Shown here piece by piece: positions 1 through 12,825 of a stretch of DNA of 47,045 nt (positions within the stretch are counted from its first letter, which is position 1; every line of letters starts with the position of its first letter). Made by a program: the position numbers and the translations under genes. The stretch is taken from contig MCFE01000677.1 in assembly GCA_002104905.1 (NCBI GenBank), forward strand, positions 1 to 47,045, given 5' to 3'. The notes below the pieces were generated by a model. That model saw only the letters and a list, made by a program, of their open reading frames with translations. It was not told the DNA's origin and did not search any database. The stretch comes from Basidiobolus meristosporus CBS 931.73. Its lineage: Eukaryota > Basidiobolomycota > Basidiobolomycetes > Basidiobolales > Basidiobolaceae.

Positions 1-482
1 ACAAACGAGTGTATACACGATATATAAGAGGTGGCATCAAGATCGAAATATTCCACAGTACTAACTCCTAAAAACCCTGACAGGGCTAGACCGTTCTGCA
101 AGACGACTTGAAGGATTTCAATCGTATCAAACCAGATAATCTAGTCAACGTTCGTCAGAAGCAGTGAGATTGCTAACATAACAAGTTTAATGGCTAAGGG
201 ATGCTCAGCGTGGTTGCGAGAGAAATCCGAGTACACCCAAAGCTCCTTGATATTCCTGCCACAATTAGCGAAATATTTACCCGAAGAATGTGAGAACCAG
301 TTATTAAAGCAAGTAGCTAAACTCTATCATCCGACTTGATTGGCTTGGTACTAATGTCCATTCAGCCAAACCAAGTGCTAGCGGAGACGATATGCCCACT
401 CTCATGATGGCTTCAACATGCAGGGTGCCTTATAAAGACTAACTATTCAGCCATCACTTTCCTATCATTTTCCAAAAGCATT
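1..482. other. Intergenic, 5' side of the globin gene
   Basis: No coding sequence is recognised here. The last 50 bases hold the likely core promoter of the downstream globin gene. Confidence 0.5.
431..437 (+). promoter_or_regulatory. TATA box of the truncated globin gene
   Basis: TATAAAG lies about 46 nt before the globin ATG, and a short leader without ATG follows. The spacing suits a TATA-driven fungal promoter with a short 5' UTR. This is prediction from sequence only. Confidence 0.5.
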
Positions 483-1019
483 ATGAATTTCTTCACAAAC
501 ACTATACTTGCATACAAAAAGATACGTAATACTACTCAGAACTACGTCGAAGTGAAGCCCTCGACTGAAATCACTTGCCCGTTTGAAGATCAGGGTGATT
601 CACCGGACTCAGTGAGCCAGGAAAAAACCATACTTGACATACTAGGGGAGGAACGGGTGGAGAGGATTGTTGAGAGGTTCTATCATTATAACCTTACTGA
701 TAAGAATACCAAGGCTTTTTTCCAGGGAATCAATGTGGAGCGTTTACAGAGAATGCAAACCAGGTTTCTTGTCCATTTGTTAGGGGGGAAGGCCATCAAT
801 ACACGTAAGATGAGAGCCGCGCATAAGCGTTTACTGGACCTTAACGATCGACACTTTGATGCGGTTTTGAACAACCTGAGGAAGGCCGTGTGGGATATGG
901 GTATAAACCGGGAACTAACCAAGAAAATAATGGCTGCTGCAGAGACTACCCGAGACGATGTTCTTGGTAGGACACCGTTACCCAAACGGCAACCCTGCGA
1001 TGACCCTGATTTCGACTAG
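483..1019 (+). CDS. Group-1 (TrHbN-like) truncated haemoglobin
   Basis: Intronless 178-aa protein. Residues about 48-165 match the 2-on-2 truncated haemoglobin fold. The B-helix motif RFYHY carries the distal Tyr B10 (Y67). It is followed by AFFQG and by RLQRMQTRFLVHLLGG, with Q92 at the E11 position. The proximal haem ligand is His114 in AAHKRL, followed by the typical HFD of the G helix. These are the residues expected for O2 binding and NO dioxygenation, so a role in NO detoxification or O2 chemistry in the cytosol is likely. The N-terminal 47 residues and a short acidic tail are extra compared with the roughly 120-aa core and show no clear sorting signal. A TATA box lies 46 nt upstream. 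Fungal NO defence more often uses flavohaemoglobin, and no reductase domain is present here. Confidence 0.88.
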   Translation: MNFFTNTILAYKKIRNTTQNYVEVKPSTEITCPFEDQGDSPDSVSQEKTILDILGEERVERIVERFYHYNLTDKNTKAFFQGINVERLQRMQTRFLVHLLGGKAINTRKMRAAHKRLLDLNDRHFDAVLNNLRKAVWDMGINRELTKKIMAAAETTRDDVLGRTPLPKRQPCDDPDFD

Positions 1020-1939
1020 CCAGAGTTAAATGGCTCACTTTGGCACTGGTGCTGTCATGAATAGAGCTTCCATACGATCCACAAATCGCCCTTTAGCTAT
1101 TCCATCTAACTGCTTCGATACGTTGTATGTTCTCGATCGATCCTCATTATTAGTCTACGTAGGCATCCTAGTAACCACCGCATCCTGTATACCATTTTGA
1201 CACTCGACACGCTTTTATCTGATTGTTTGGCACCAAATAGTGGACAACCATTGATTGGAGTAAATAGTAATATGTTCTTGCTTAATACTTGAATCAAAGT
1301 ATTCTGACGTTGGGGGAATGCTGATTGACACTGCTATGGGCGAGGGATGATTCTGTGCCACGTACCTCCACCTTGCTAGAGGTGGGTATACTTCTCACAC
1401 TTTACTCTATTTGATCGTACAGTGTAGGGGTGAGTGATACACCTTATCGAAGAGTCTAACTAAATTTGGCAAACACACTTCCTACATCTCGAACGTGATT
1501 CTGAAGCCATGTAAATGATGGTTGCGTGATTGGAGAGCTAGTCCATCCCCAGCGGTTCGTTTTGCCAGCCAGCGAGGGAGCAGCAGAGAGCGCCCATCAG
1601 TTCAACTAGTCGTTTATTGAAGTTGAGTATTTCTAACGAATCCATTCTATGTGGACGGAGGGAAACAATCTTAACAACCAGCGATCAAGGCAACGTCCGA
1701 AGGGCATCAGCCACCATCGGCAAATGATCATTCTCAAGAAAATCTATCTACAAAATTGAAAGATTAAACTAACGTACACTCGGTGATAAGTCGGCCAAGG
1801 TCCATGATGAAAATTAATTGACCACTTCAAAAAATAAGGCGTGGGGAAAGGCAGGTTTGAGCGCCAAAACAAAATTACTCAAAATCTTGTGTTCTTTAGG
1901 CTAGGCGTGATGATTCCGGCACTTCGGTGCGCATCGAGA
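1020..1939. other. Intergenic between globin and HMG-box gene A
   Basis: Holds the 3' ends of the two flanking convergent genes. Short ORFs here have no recognisable motifs. Confidence 0.45.
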
Positions 1940-3028
1940 TCAAGCATCTCGTTGCCGTTTTGCAACAGGCGAACAGCATTCACCTTCTCCCGAGTTGTAT
2001 AGAAAATCGGAGGAGGAGTTGGTCGATGTGGTGCCTGGGTTCGTTGAGGAATGCAGCCATGCATCCTCCTCAAGCAACCACTTGAAATCAAACCCAGTTG
2101 TGTCTGGCATGGTGACTGGTGATAGAGGAGTATACTCCTCCCCAATGATCCCGGAAAACCCATTAACTGACAGGCTTTCTGTACCAAATCCCTTTCTCTG
2201 GGGCCTGGGCAGAGGGGAGTTGTTGATGGGGCCACCACCTTCGTAGCCCGGATAGTGCGGGGTGGATTTGCTCAGTGTGGGGATAGGAAAATAAGGATTC
2301 ATGAGATTGAGATGTGAAGTAGAGGGGATGAAGTACGGCTTCATGGCTGAGTTGCCCAGGTGATCTAACATCTCATCACAGTTCTGTCTCTTCAACGGGG
2401 ACCCCTCAGTGGCAGCAGTATCGATCTCTGAGGAGGGAGAATGCTTCCGTTTGCTCTTACTACGGTTGGGGCTGTATTTGTAGTCGGGGTACTTTTGCTG
2501 GTGGTCAAGCTTGATCTTTTCAGCCATCCACTGATACTTCCGCTTCTCTTCTACCGAGATATTCTTCCACATTTTCCCAATTATCCGAGATACTTCCATG
2601 TTGGTGATACCAGCGTTGGAGGCGAAGATCTCCGACTGCTTGTCACGGCGAAATAGGAAGAAGCAGTTGGCAGGCCGTGGGATTTTCGCCTTCTTTGGTT
2701 CAGAAGAGGCCTCTTCGGTTTCTTGTTGTTCGGAATGGACAGAAGTGGAATCGAAATTGCCATCTGGCCCAGGAGACACAAATTGTCGGATAGGTGGAGG
2801 GCTCATCATGCTTGGATAGAATGGGTCGTGGGGATGGCTCGGCTGTTGGTAATAAATCTCCTGTGCTTGATATGGGTTTTGGTACATAGCGTAAGGGACA
2901 TTCTCAGGCAATGAGGGATGGTAGGAGTGGGGCTGAGACTGGGACTGTGCTGTGTGGTTCCGAGACGAGGGATGAATCATATTTTGGGGGGAGTAGTCAT
3001 CGACTGTGTATAATTGTTGAGTCTTCAT
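1940..3028 (-). CDS. HMG-box transcription factor A (MATA_HMG type)
   Basis: Single-exon 362-aa protein. The HMG box spans residues about 116-187, from IPRPANCFFLFRRDKQ through MEVSRIIGKMWKNIS to KYPDYKYSP. It has the RPxNxFxLFRRD start, the I-G-x-x-W helix-2 motif and the PDYKY basic end of fungal mating-type HMG proteins, a sequence-specific minor-groove binding and bending domain. The N-terminus is rich in Gln, Pro, Tyr and His, the tail in Ser, Thr and Pro, as in fungal activators. A basic run (KSKRK) after the box is a possible nuclear localisation signal. It points away from the IDP gene and sits on the far side of IDP from SLA2. Its role in mating or development is inferred from family membership only; such genes are also expanded in some early-diverging fungi. 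Confidence 0.88.
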   Translation of the reverse strand: MKTQQLYTVDDYSPQNMIHPSSRNHTAQSQSQPHSYHPSLPENVPYAMYQNPYQAQEIYYQQPSHPHDPFYPSMMSPPPIRQFVSPGPDGNFDSTSVHSEQQETEEASSEPKKAKIPRPANCFFLFRRDKQSEIFASNAGITNMEVSRIIGKMWKNISVEEKRKYQWMAEKIKLDHQQKYPDYKYSPNRSKSKRKHSPSSEIDTAATEGSPLKRQNCDEMLDHLGNSAMKPYFIPSTSHLNLMNPYFPIPTLSKSTPHYPGYEGGGPINNSPLPRPQRKGFGTESLSVNGFSGIIGEEYTPLSPVTMPDTTGFDFKWLLEEDAWLHSSTNPGTTSTNSSSDFLYNSGEGECCSPVAKRQRDA

Positions 3029-3143
3029 GGGCTGTCTATGCTATGATAGGAGAGGGGCTCGGATATGTATATCTATATATACGGATTTTGATGGAGCGCA
3101 ATTCAGGTGAGGATGTGTGCACTCGAGGTAGGCCTGGCTTAGC

Positions 3144-3153
3144 TTTTATAAAA
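3144..3153 (-). promoter_or_regulatory. TATA-like element of HMG-box gene A
   Basis: A perfect palindrome TTTTATAAAA lies about 116 nt upstream of the HMG-A ATG. A TA-rich run closer in (about 3066-3080) is an alternative. Prediction only. Confidence 0.35.
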
Positions 3154-3159
3154 TCTCCC

Positions 3160-4648
3160 CTTGTGGTGTCCGATCGGAGAATTGATCCCAGCAATTCTTA
3201 CTGATGAATTCTCGTGGTTGTAGACAGATCTCTACACTAAGACGTGGCAGCATACCTTCGGAAAAGTTATTGTCGAGCGCTCTTTACTTCCTGCCTGGAA
3301 TTCAGTTTAATCCCCGATGCTGTAGGTCGCGTAGACTGGCCAGGCCTGCCTGCATCGGATTTGCGAGTATTCTTGGCTGGGATTTGGCGCGCTGGCTCGT
3401 CCAATGAACGGGTGCAGAAATCATGGTGGTTGCGAGCAATTTAGCGGAACAAGGGATTCTAGAGGCGATCGGACAGATCAGAACTCCGACTGTGCTTACC
3501 CAGTTCAAATTCACAACCATACATGATTGTTTGTTCACAATGGCAGGCCTGTGGTTAAATGGGTGATTAAGTTAACCGGCTGGCCACGCTCGTGGGCATT
3601 TAGTTTAATTCTTAACCCACCACTTCGAACACCCTTTGCTGAGGCTTCGCCACAGCAACACGGCTCAATTCTGGCCCTGGCAGTAGTGCACCCGCCCGCT
3701 AAACATCCAAAATATTCGGCTCGGATAAATCCTACACAAGGATATTTACCCACGTTGTTCTTCATCCCGACACTATTGATTACTCAAGCGTATGATGCCA
3801 CCACGTTTAGGGCGGCCGTCAGTCGACGAGGTTGACTCGGCATCTTTGAAACCTATTACGTATCTCGTCTCGAATTCAATGTGCGGGTGGTACCACTCAA
3901 TTGAGATCCGAAATCACCAGCGTCACCCTATCACCACATACTTTTGTAGCCGGACATACTGAGCAGGCCAAAATTGGGGTTCGGTTGGACACAGATATGC
4001 GAGATTCTAATGACAGGCATTGTGGGTCATTCAACTCCATCAAGTGCCAGCATGGAACTCATGCAGCCGCCAGAGGCTGGCTTGCGGTTGCTAAGGATCA
4101 TTTGTGGGCTCATCAGCAGCGTTATGTGAGGCTAGCCATCTCATCATCAGCAGCTCTTGATCACTACCTGAAATGACATGTAGACATGTGCAATGGATCT
4201 AGCTATGGAAATTCCCCCGGCGCGTGAGTAGGTATCCGCGGATTCCGCTCAATAGCAATCTCAATTTGAAACTGTCCCGCTTGACAGATGGAGTTAGTGG
4301 TAGCGTACCTCTCGATGTCGCCTAAAAACAAGTTTCACCCGGATTTAGAGTCAGGTTTACACAAGCGGTCCTTTCAAAAGAGCCTATCAAGTGATGATAT
4401 GAAAAATCATCGTTTGATGCAATATTGTATTTGGCATATAGCATAGAACGAATAAGAGCTTGTGACAGCTTTCTGGCCCAATCTCCTATTTCTGTAGAAT
4501 ACAGGTTATTGTATTGCCATATTATTCTAGCCTCCAGGCAATTCTGAGCGGCACGTAGGATATAAATATCTTCGCCGGTAGAATCCTCTCCCCTGCTTAC
4601 TACTTCGCAAGCTTTCCTGTCTCCTCTCTGTAACGTTTCTTTTTCAGA
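3160..4648. other. Intergenic between HMG-box gene A and IDP
   Basis: About 1.5 kb between divergently transcribed genes. Several open frames exist on both strands (e.g. 3527-3835 +, 4322-4660 -), but none has recognisable motifs or a consistent splice model. The last about 40 nt look like a 5' UTR intron of IDP, because a pyrimidine-rich TTTCTTTTTCAG ends one base before the ATG. Confidence 0.45.
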
Positions 4649-6620
<1,972 letters not shown>

Positions 6621-6981
6621 TTACCCCTCATTTTCCAACATTCGTCATGTCCGCAATTGCATCCATCTCTGACCATCATATCATATCCCCTTCGAGTCAA
6701 GTGATCCCACCTGTCCATCCACATTTGTCAGTCAACAATCCATAATAAACCCAACATACAATAGCAAAACCTCTCAGACTTACTATCATGCTAGATCACC
6801 GACCAATTGACAGGTGGTGACGCTTCGTTTCCTTTGGAACCTCGCTTTATTCCGAATGAAGCAAAGAAAACAAGTCACAAAACTCAATGTCATCAATGTT
6901 GGTTTATGTAAAAAAGAGCAAGGAAAGGAATGGAAAAAGGTAAAGGCCGCTGTAAAGTTTCAAGTAATCTTTGTGGGGGGG

Positions 6982-9900
6982 TCACTCCTCATCCTCATCC
7001 TGATAGTACTTCTTGAATTCGTTCGCTTTCCTTCTCGCGTTATTCAATTCTTTCTCGAGTTTAAGGATGGTCACTTGCTGCTCCATCTCCCGCAGCTTGT
7101 GGTCCTGTATCGACAGCTTCGATAAGTCCAAATCTTTCTCTTCTTTTCTACGCGCGGTGAATGCTTTGACAGCCTTGACAACATCGCGGGATGCATCGGT
7201 CACTGCACGTGATGCCAACTCCAGATTCTCCTGCGTCTTGGAATACATGTTGGCCTTCACACGAGCTGCAGCCACCAATTGGGCAGTTGCGGTGGCGACA
7301 TCGTTCGATGCATCAATCAACTGCTCAAGAGTATGAGTGCCTCGGATCACCCCATTGGCAACTTCAACAAGGGTGTTGGTTGCAGAAGAAACTCCTCTAG
7401 CAGCCGACACAAGCCCCTCAGTCCAACGGTTGTTCTTCTTGTAGTAAGCATTTTTGGACAAAGAGCCACGACCTTGGTCAACGATTTCTTGTTGGGAGGC
7501 GTGGGCGCAACGAACCAGGTTGACAATAGCCCGGGTCATAGCCGCAGCGGTGTCAAGGAGAGCATTGTGGATCTGATGATCTTCGCTAGACACCTCGGCT
7601 CGTTTGGGCTCATTGCGAAGATTCGAGAGTTTCTCGGTTGCATCTTCAACGGTGCGAGCAGCATTCAACATTTCCCGCTCAACTAAGGCAGCCAAGTCTT
7701 CCTGCCCTGCGGTGTGAGAATCCTTCGGTAGAAGCGCTTCAATCAGCTGAATTAGTCTGTTCAAGGTCACCTGAATATCATTGTTGCCTTTGGCGATCTC
7801 GTCTGGCCGATTGGTTTCGGGAATAGACAGGATGTTGGTAGACAACATATTGGTGAAAAATCCTTCTGCTGCTTCCGCAGAATACCTCCCAGATCGAATG
7901 ATTTCTTCCACCTGATCATCCTCGTCGGCAAGGCGAGTTACGCCCTTGACGTTGTCAAGAAGTTGAGATACCGCTTCGGCAAAGGCAGTGGCAGTATTGA
8001 TCACGGAGATCTGATCTTCAAAGTCCGTCAAGTACTGCAAGTAGCTAATAGCAAACTCGCTGGATGCAATGTATGCGCGTTCCACCATCGAGAGGACGTA
8101 CTGTGCAGTAGCAGATTGGTTTCCTTGCGTGGCGGGCGAAGTGAGCTCGAACGCGGCATCGTTCAACTTTTTGATACAACTACGGAACACCGAATCTTGA
8201 GTAAGGCGATTAGAGTCAAGCATACAGCCGTTCATATAAATCTCAATGCGACGTACCTAAGATTGTGTGAAGCTTGCTGGTTTGCTCTCCCCGAAGTGCA
8301 TCAACGCGTTTCTGAAGCTCGGACTCGGTAGCTGAGGATGTCTAGAGGCCATATGGAAAACAGCTCAACACCATTATTTGAACAAGTGTAGCAAATGGCA
8401 AAACTTACATCCTGTAACTCCGCCAATGCCATCAGGCTTTGGTCCATCCCCGCTTGTAAAATAGCAATCTCCTCCTCCTTAGCCTAATAAACTGCTTTAG
8501 CTAGCTAAAGATACAAAGGTTAATCTACCTAATGGCTTACCGCTGTTGCCTTATCTAGTTCATTTTTAACAATCTCCCAATCTCTAGCGATTCCTTCCTC
8601 AGCTTCACGTTTGTCCTATAGAGAAGGTACAATAAATCAGTGGTTCTCAAATTGCGGCATAAACTACATCACTAACACGAAGGACATCCTCCAGCTCCCT
8701 CTGCTCTTGCTCAAATCTTCTGCGCATGTCAGCCAATTCCCCACCAGCAGACTTTAGACAGGTTAGAATTCATCATTCGCTAAGCACTGTATTGCAGCTA
8801 TCTACCTCCATTAATTTCTCAATCTTAGCCTTAGAGTCATCCAACTCGCGCTTCATTCGAGTTAACTCCCCAGAATCAGCCTAGCATAGAATATTGAGTG
8901 ACGAGCTCAGTAAATCAATAGTTGCTGATAACATACCCCGCGTAGACGTTCGAGCTCATCCTTAGCCCGATCCCGCTCCCGAATCATATCCATTAGCTCG
9001 GTATTTTTTGCCTAGGCACAGATGTTTAGAACACTTGCCAGAACTTTGTGCATAAATCGACTCTAGCTTACTTTCAATTCAGACTGCATACGATCAAACT
9101 TATGAGTAGCTTCGGTGGCAGCATTAGCTTTAAGGTTGACTTGCTTGAGTTTCCCAAGAAGCTCAAGGTGCTCTTGACGGAGCTTGGCATAGATTTTAGC
9201 AAGAGCTTCGTACTTGGCTTTCCATTGAGCAATCTCATCTGTTTTCCACTTACGTGTTAGTAAAAATGCACAATGACGGTTTGATAAGTGAGAGCGAGTG
9301 CTACCTTGCAGCTGCTTTATCAAAGCATCAAGATCTCCGTCGTTTCGTTGATTCGCGAGGCCAAGTCTGGCCAATTCGTTTTCCAAGGCTTTGATTCGCT
9401 GGACACTCAAGATTAGAGATGTTACGAAGATACAGCTTACCAATACCTTTCTCTCACCTGGTCATATTGAGACATCAACATCATATCACGATCTTGCTGG
9501 TTACGATAATTCATGATTTCTTGCTCCAACTCATTGTATCGGTTTTGAGCTTGCTCTTGCATCTGTCTTTCTCTTAATAAACGCTGTTGCTCTTCGTATT
9601 CTTTTTGGAGTGCGAGTTGCTTCCTTTGTTCTTCTAAAGGATCTACTTTTGGCTCTTCGGGAGGTGGTGTAACATGACGAGGTGGCAAACGAGGGGCAGA
9701 GCTAGGACTTTGAGCAAGGAAATTTGGAGGATCCTGGGAAAATAAGCTCAATTGTTATTGAACCGCTTAAACTAGTATGAAGAAAAACCCACCTGGTCCA
9801 GTTTAGGGATAGCGATCAGACTTGTAAGATAACTGATATTTGAGCATTCGTAATAGAATTTCCTAAGAGCATAATGCTGGGCATTGAAACGTGCACGCAA

Positions 9901-10888
9901 AGGCTCCAACGGTTCGTGCGATTCGACACCTGGTACAATGTTGGGTTGCTTTAGTCGACAATACACACGCACCACCAATGCAAAAACAAATCCACTACTT
10001 ACGTCGATGCATCGCCATCAGCATTCTTGTTGCAAACTCGTAGATACCGTAGCTTTCTTCTACTAAAGGTACCAATGCAGAGATTCTGCACTCATTATCT
10101 GAAACGGGCCGGAAAGTCCGAAAGATTAACTTCTGGAATGTATCAATGCGATCTTGTAAATTCATTAAATCGGCAATCGTCTCGTAGCTACCGGGGAGTA
10201 TTCATATGAATGGTCAGGAACGCCCATCAAGGCCAAATATCAAGTACTGGCACCAGCACAGGCAAATAAACTTACCCTTCGTTGGGATCGTCGACACCTT
10301 TGACACTCACGTAATCTTCATAATCGAAATTTCCATTAAACTCGGGATGCAAACGGTGGTATTCGAGCTTTGCGATGATGAAATCAACATATGCTCGGAT
10401 AAGAACACCATAACCCTTAAAGCTATCTTGGGAGAACGACTGACTTAAAACCTCAAGAAAGCCAATCTCGTTCATTGCTTCACGTAAAGTCTGAACAAAA
10501 GTGTTTTTAGAAATCTATGGCAGCAGTTGATTTTTCAAAGGGAGCTAGCACTTACCACTGGGTGTCCACCACGAATGACTTTGTGGATGGTAATCAGAGC
10601 TTTAAAGCACTGCACTTCATCGGCCAGCAATGGCTGGACCTTTAACCCCATCCAAAAGGATTGCGAACTCTTGGCATCCCACGTATATACGATGCAACCT
10701 TCACGACGACATATAAGTAATTTTGCTCGGTGGTAGACACAAAACGTAAGGACCAGCTTAGGACACAGCTACTTACTTCTCACGTGCTTCTGTTTGGGTG
10801 CAGTCTCATCCGAGTTCACAGCCTTTTTAATGTTCATGGCGAGCTCTTGCTCGACCTTGTCTCTATCCGAATGACGGTGGGTAGCCAT
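6982..10888 (-). CDS. SLA2: SLA2/HIP1-family endocytic adaptor (ANTH, coiled coil, I/LWEQ)
   Basis: Links clathrin-coated membrane and PI(4,5)P2 to actin during endocytosis. Model: complement(join(6982..8195, 8257..8341, 8409..8483, 8541..8615, 8677..8751, 8806..8880, 8937..9011, 9072..9238, 9305..9398, 9458..9733, 9793..9929, 10003..10187, 10276..10490, 10556..10698, 10777..10888)). 3003 nt give 1000 aa, close to yeast Sla2. The ANTH domain is at about 1-280 (KHVRSCIVYTWD, LITIHKVIRGGHP, NECRISALVPLVEESYGIYE). A Gln/Glu-rich coiled coil covers roughly 340-620. The C-terminal THATCH/I-LWEQ actin-binding module contains SATAQYVLSM and NNRWTEGLVSAARGV. Five consecutive exons are each exactly 75 nt, all in phase 0 (see findings). 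The start was chosen because it gives the usual short basic leader before ETAPKQKHVRS. It is divergent from MDM35 over 210 nt. SLA2 flanks MAT in many ascomycetes, and here it is flanked by HMG-box genes. Confidence 0.95.
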
Positions 10889-11098
10889 CTTGTGCTTTGG
10901 CAATTAATGTAGACAAACTCGAAATATACAGTTGAATAATCACTTGCGTTGACGAAATTATCCTTCAAGATATCTCGAACAATCCAATAACATTCATATG
11001 GTTGATTTTGCGCATAAGTAAGATCACCTGATGATATCACTCGTACAGTCACAGTGATTTTCAAATATGCAAGCAACCTGAAAAAGGACTACGTTTAC
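10889..11098. promoter_or_regulatory. Shared divergent promoter of SLA2 and MDM35
   Basis: Only 210 nt separate the two start codons, so both promoters must lie here or overlap the neighbouring 5' UTR. No strong TATA is seen. The reading frame on the minus strand stays open above the SLA2 ATG, but the upstream peptide does not resemble SLA2. Confidence 0.5.
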
Positions 11099-11364
11099 AT
11101 GTCTTCTCCGGAGCCCCCTTCAGAGTTCGACAAAGATTGCAGTCAACTGGAAAAGGCGTTCAACGCCTGCTTTGAAAAGTGGTATTCGAAAGAGTTCCTG
11201 AAGGGCAACACAGTACCCGATCCGAATTGCGAGAGGATTTTCAGAGAGTTTATTAGCTGTGCTAGTGTACGTGCCATATGCTCTTTGCTTGTAACTGATG
11301 TCAGGTACCCTAGCAAAAAGCCAGAGTAGCTAATCCTGTTGTTGAAGCATTCACCACCCCCTAA
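11099..11364 (+). CDS. MDM35: MDM35/TRIAP1-like twin CX9C protein
   Basis: Small intermembrane-space chaperone that carries Ups/PRELI lipid-transfer proteins in mitochondria. Model: join(11099..11266, 11314..11364), 72 aa (human TRIAP1 is 76). The two CX9C motifs are exact: C-SQLEKAFNA-C and C-ERIFREFIS-C, the substrate pattern of the Mia40 oxidation pathway. Between them is KWYSKEFLKGNTVPDPN, matching the WF.EKFLKG..DPC region of TRIAP1. The 47-nt intron was placed so that CAS is followed by QKARVANPVV, matching the family's C-QKA-x-x pattern. Reading on without splicing gives an unrelated tail. It is head to head with SLA2, and HMG-box gene B follows 666 nt downstream in the same direction. 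Confidence 0.88.
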
Positions 11365-12030
11365 TCTCAGAGAAACAAGCCTACATAAAAAAGCAAATAC
11401 CAACTGTAGTGGAAAAAACCTATATCCAAGCATGCCTTCCGTAACGAATAATCGCTTACGAATGTATGCTCTATACTAGTCGAAATCTGAAACACATAGC
11501 GACCACGCTGCCTATGCCTACCCCCTAGCCACTATCTCCACCACATATGCCAGCAAGTCTAGGAATAAACTGGCAGATAATACACCCATTGAACCACGTT
11601 CAAATAACTTCGGGGTAATTTCTCGGCTGGAATGGTGATATTCTGGATGATTGAATACCAGAATATTCTCTGAAAAGAGGGAAAATCTCGGCGTATTAAG
11701 AGTCATCAGTTTGTGTTGATTGGTTTAAGGTTTTTTTTTGGATTTCTATATTCATCCAAATTACCATTAAGACATAGCGGATCCTGTAATCTTGATCTTT
11801 ACCACATTTAATTGGTGAGATAGGGATCTTTGTTGTATAACTCATACCGAGTATGGACCCTTAGAGCCAATATATAAAGCCAATCTGGGTCCTCACCAAC
11901 AGTAGAATTCTTCCCTAATTTTGTCTTTCATCATTAAACACCCGTTGTAAAGTATTCAATTGCGCACAGCACATCCAGCTGCTAATATCCTGCACTCCAA
12001 GATATTCTTGTGCATAAGACATCCCCTCTC
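11365..12030. other. Intergenic between MDM35 and HMG-box gene B
   Basis: No gene is seen. It includes the promoter of HMG-box gene B, with a TATA box at 11871. Confidence 0.45.
11871..11879 (+). promoter_or_regulatory. TATA box of HMG-box gene B
   Basis: TATATAAAG lies about 150 nt before the first ATG of HMG-box gene B. The spacing implies a leader of about 100 nt. Confidence 0.45.
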
Positions 12031-12825
12031 ATGAGTGGCATTCCCCCCATCAAGTGTTTCTCTGGTGTTCCAGAATTTACGGTGAACTATTTACCGAACC
12101 AACCACCTGTTGTCTCTCGACCCAAGGAGGATTCCATATCTCTGGAGTTCGCTTTGGAGGAGTCCCCGGATTTTTTCAATGATTTCAACTCTAATGGCAC
12201 GCAAACACGTGAATCAACTGGCTCGATACCCGAAGAAGGCGAGTTCTTCTTCGTACCTAACGGATTTGTCCCGGTTTTGATGATGGACTCTATAGCCTCA
12301 GTGGTTGAGTATAACCTACCCCCCGAGGCAATCCCACTGAACCATCCAGTCTGGGTGCCTCATGACTATCCACTTCCTGCAAGCCTTTCAAAGAAGATAT
12401 GTCCAATCGCGCCCCCCCTCGCTGCTGTTCCTAAGATTCCACCCAAGGTCATAAGAAAAGAGAAGACCCCTCGTCCTACCAACGCATTTATCCTGTTCCG
12501 GCGGGAGAATCATGGAAGAATCTTCCAACAAAACCCACATCTCTCTAACAACGATGTGTCCAAAGCATTAGGCAAGGAGTGGAAAGAACTTCCGGAGAGT
12601 GAGAAGGAGGTATATCGTCGAAAGGCTCGCAGCCTGCAACAGGAACATCAGGAAAAGTACCCCGACTACAAATTTACCCCTCAGCAAAGCCGCCGCAAGC
12701 GTGTTCGCCCGATTAACGGTAGCGGATTGAGCCAGGAGCAGTCTGATGTTGTATCACCCCCGTCGAGTGGTAACCAGAATTCATTCCATATATTCTACAT
12801 CCCAAAAGTTGCGAATCTCAGCTAG
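12031..12825 (+). CDS. HMG-box transcription factor B (MATA_HMG type)
   Basis: Single-exon 264-aa protein starting at the first in-frame ATG; the frame is open from a GTG at 12010. The HMG box is residues about 146-217: TPRPTNAFILFRREN, then NNDVSKALGKEWKELPE, then KYPDYKFTP followed by the basic RRKRVR. This is the fungal mating-type HMG signature. A second conserved patch, GEFFFVPNGF at about 70-79, recurs as GRYYYIPRGY in HMG-like gene C, which suggests an older duplication. The rest is Pro/Ser-rich and acidic. It lies 666 nt downstream of MDM35 and just beyond the 5' end of SLA2, the position MAT HMG genes occupy relative to SLA2 in ascomycetes. Its mating role is inference. Confidence 0.88.
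   Translation: MSGIPPIKCFSGVPEFTVNYLPNQPPVVSRPKEDSISLEFALEESPDFFNDFNSNGTQTRESTGSIPEEGEFFFVPNGFVPVLMMDSIASVVEYNLPPEAIPLNHPVWVPHDYPLPASLSKKICPIAPPLAAVPKIPPKVIRKEKTPRPTNAFILFRRENHGRIFQQNPHLSNNDVSKALGKEWKELPESEKEVYRRKARSLQQEHQEKYPDYKFTPQQSRRKRVRPINGSGLSQEQSDVVSPPSSGNQNSFHIFYIPKVANLS

Noticed and set aside
7963-8331. Open frames on the plus strand across SLA2
   Set aside because: Antisense to conserved SLA2 exons; no motifs and no splice support.
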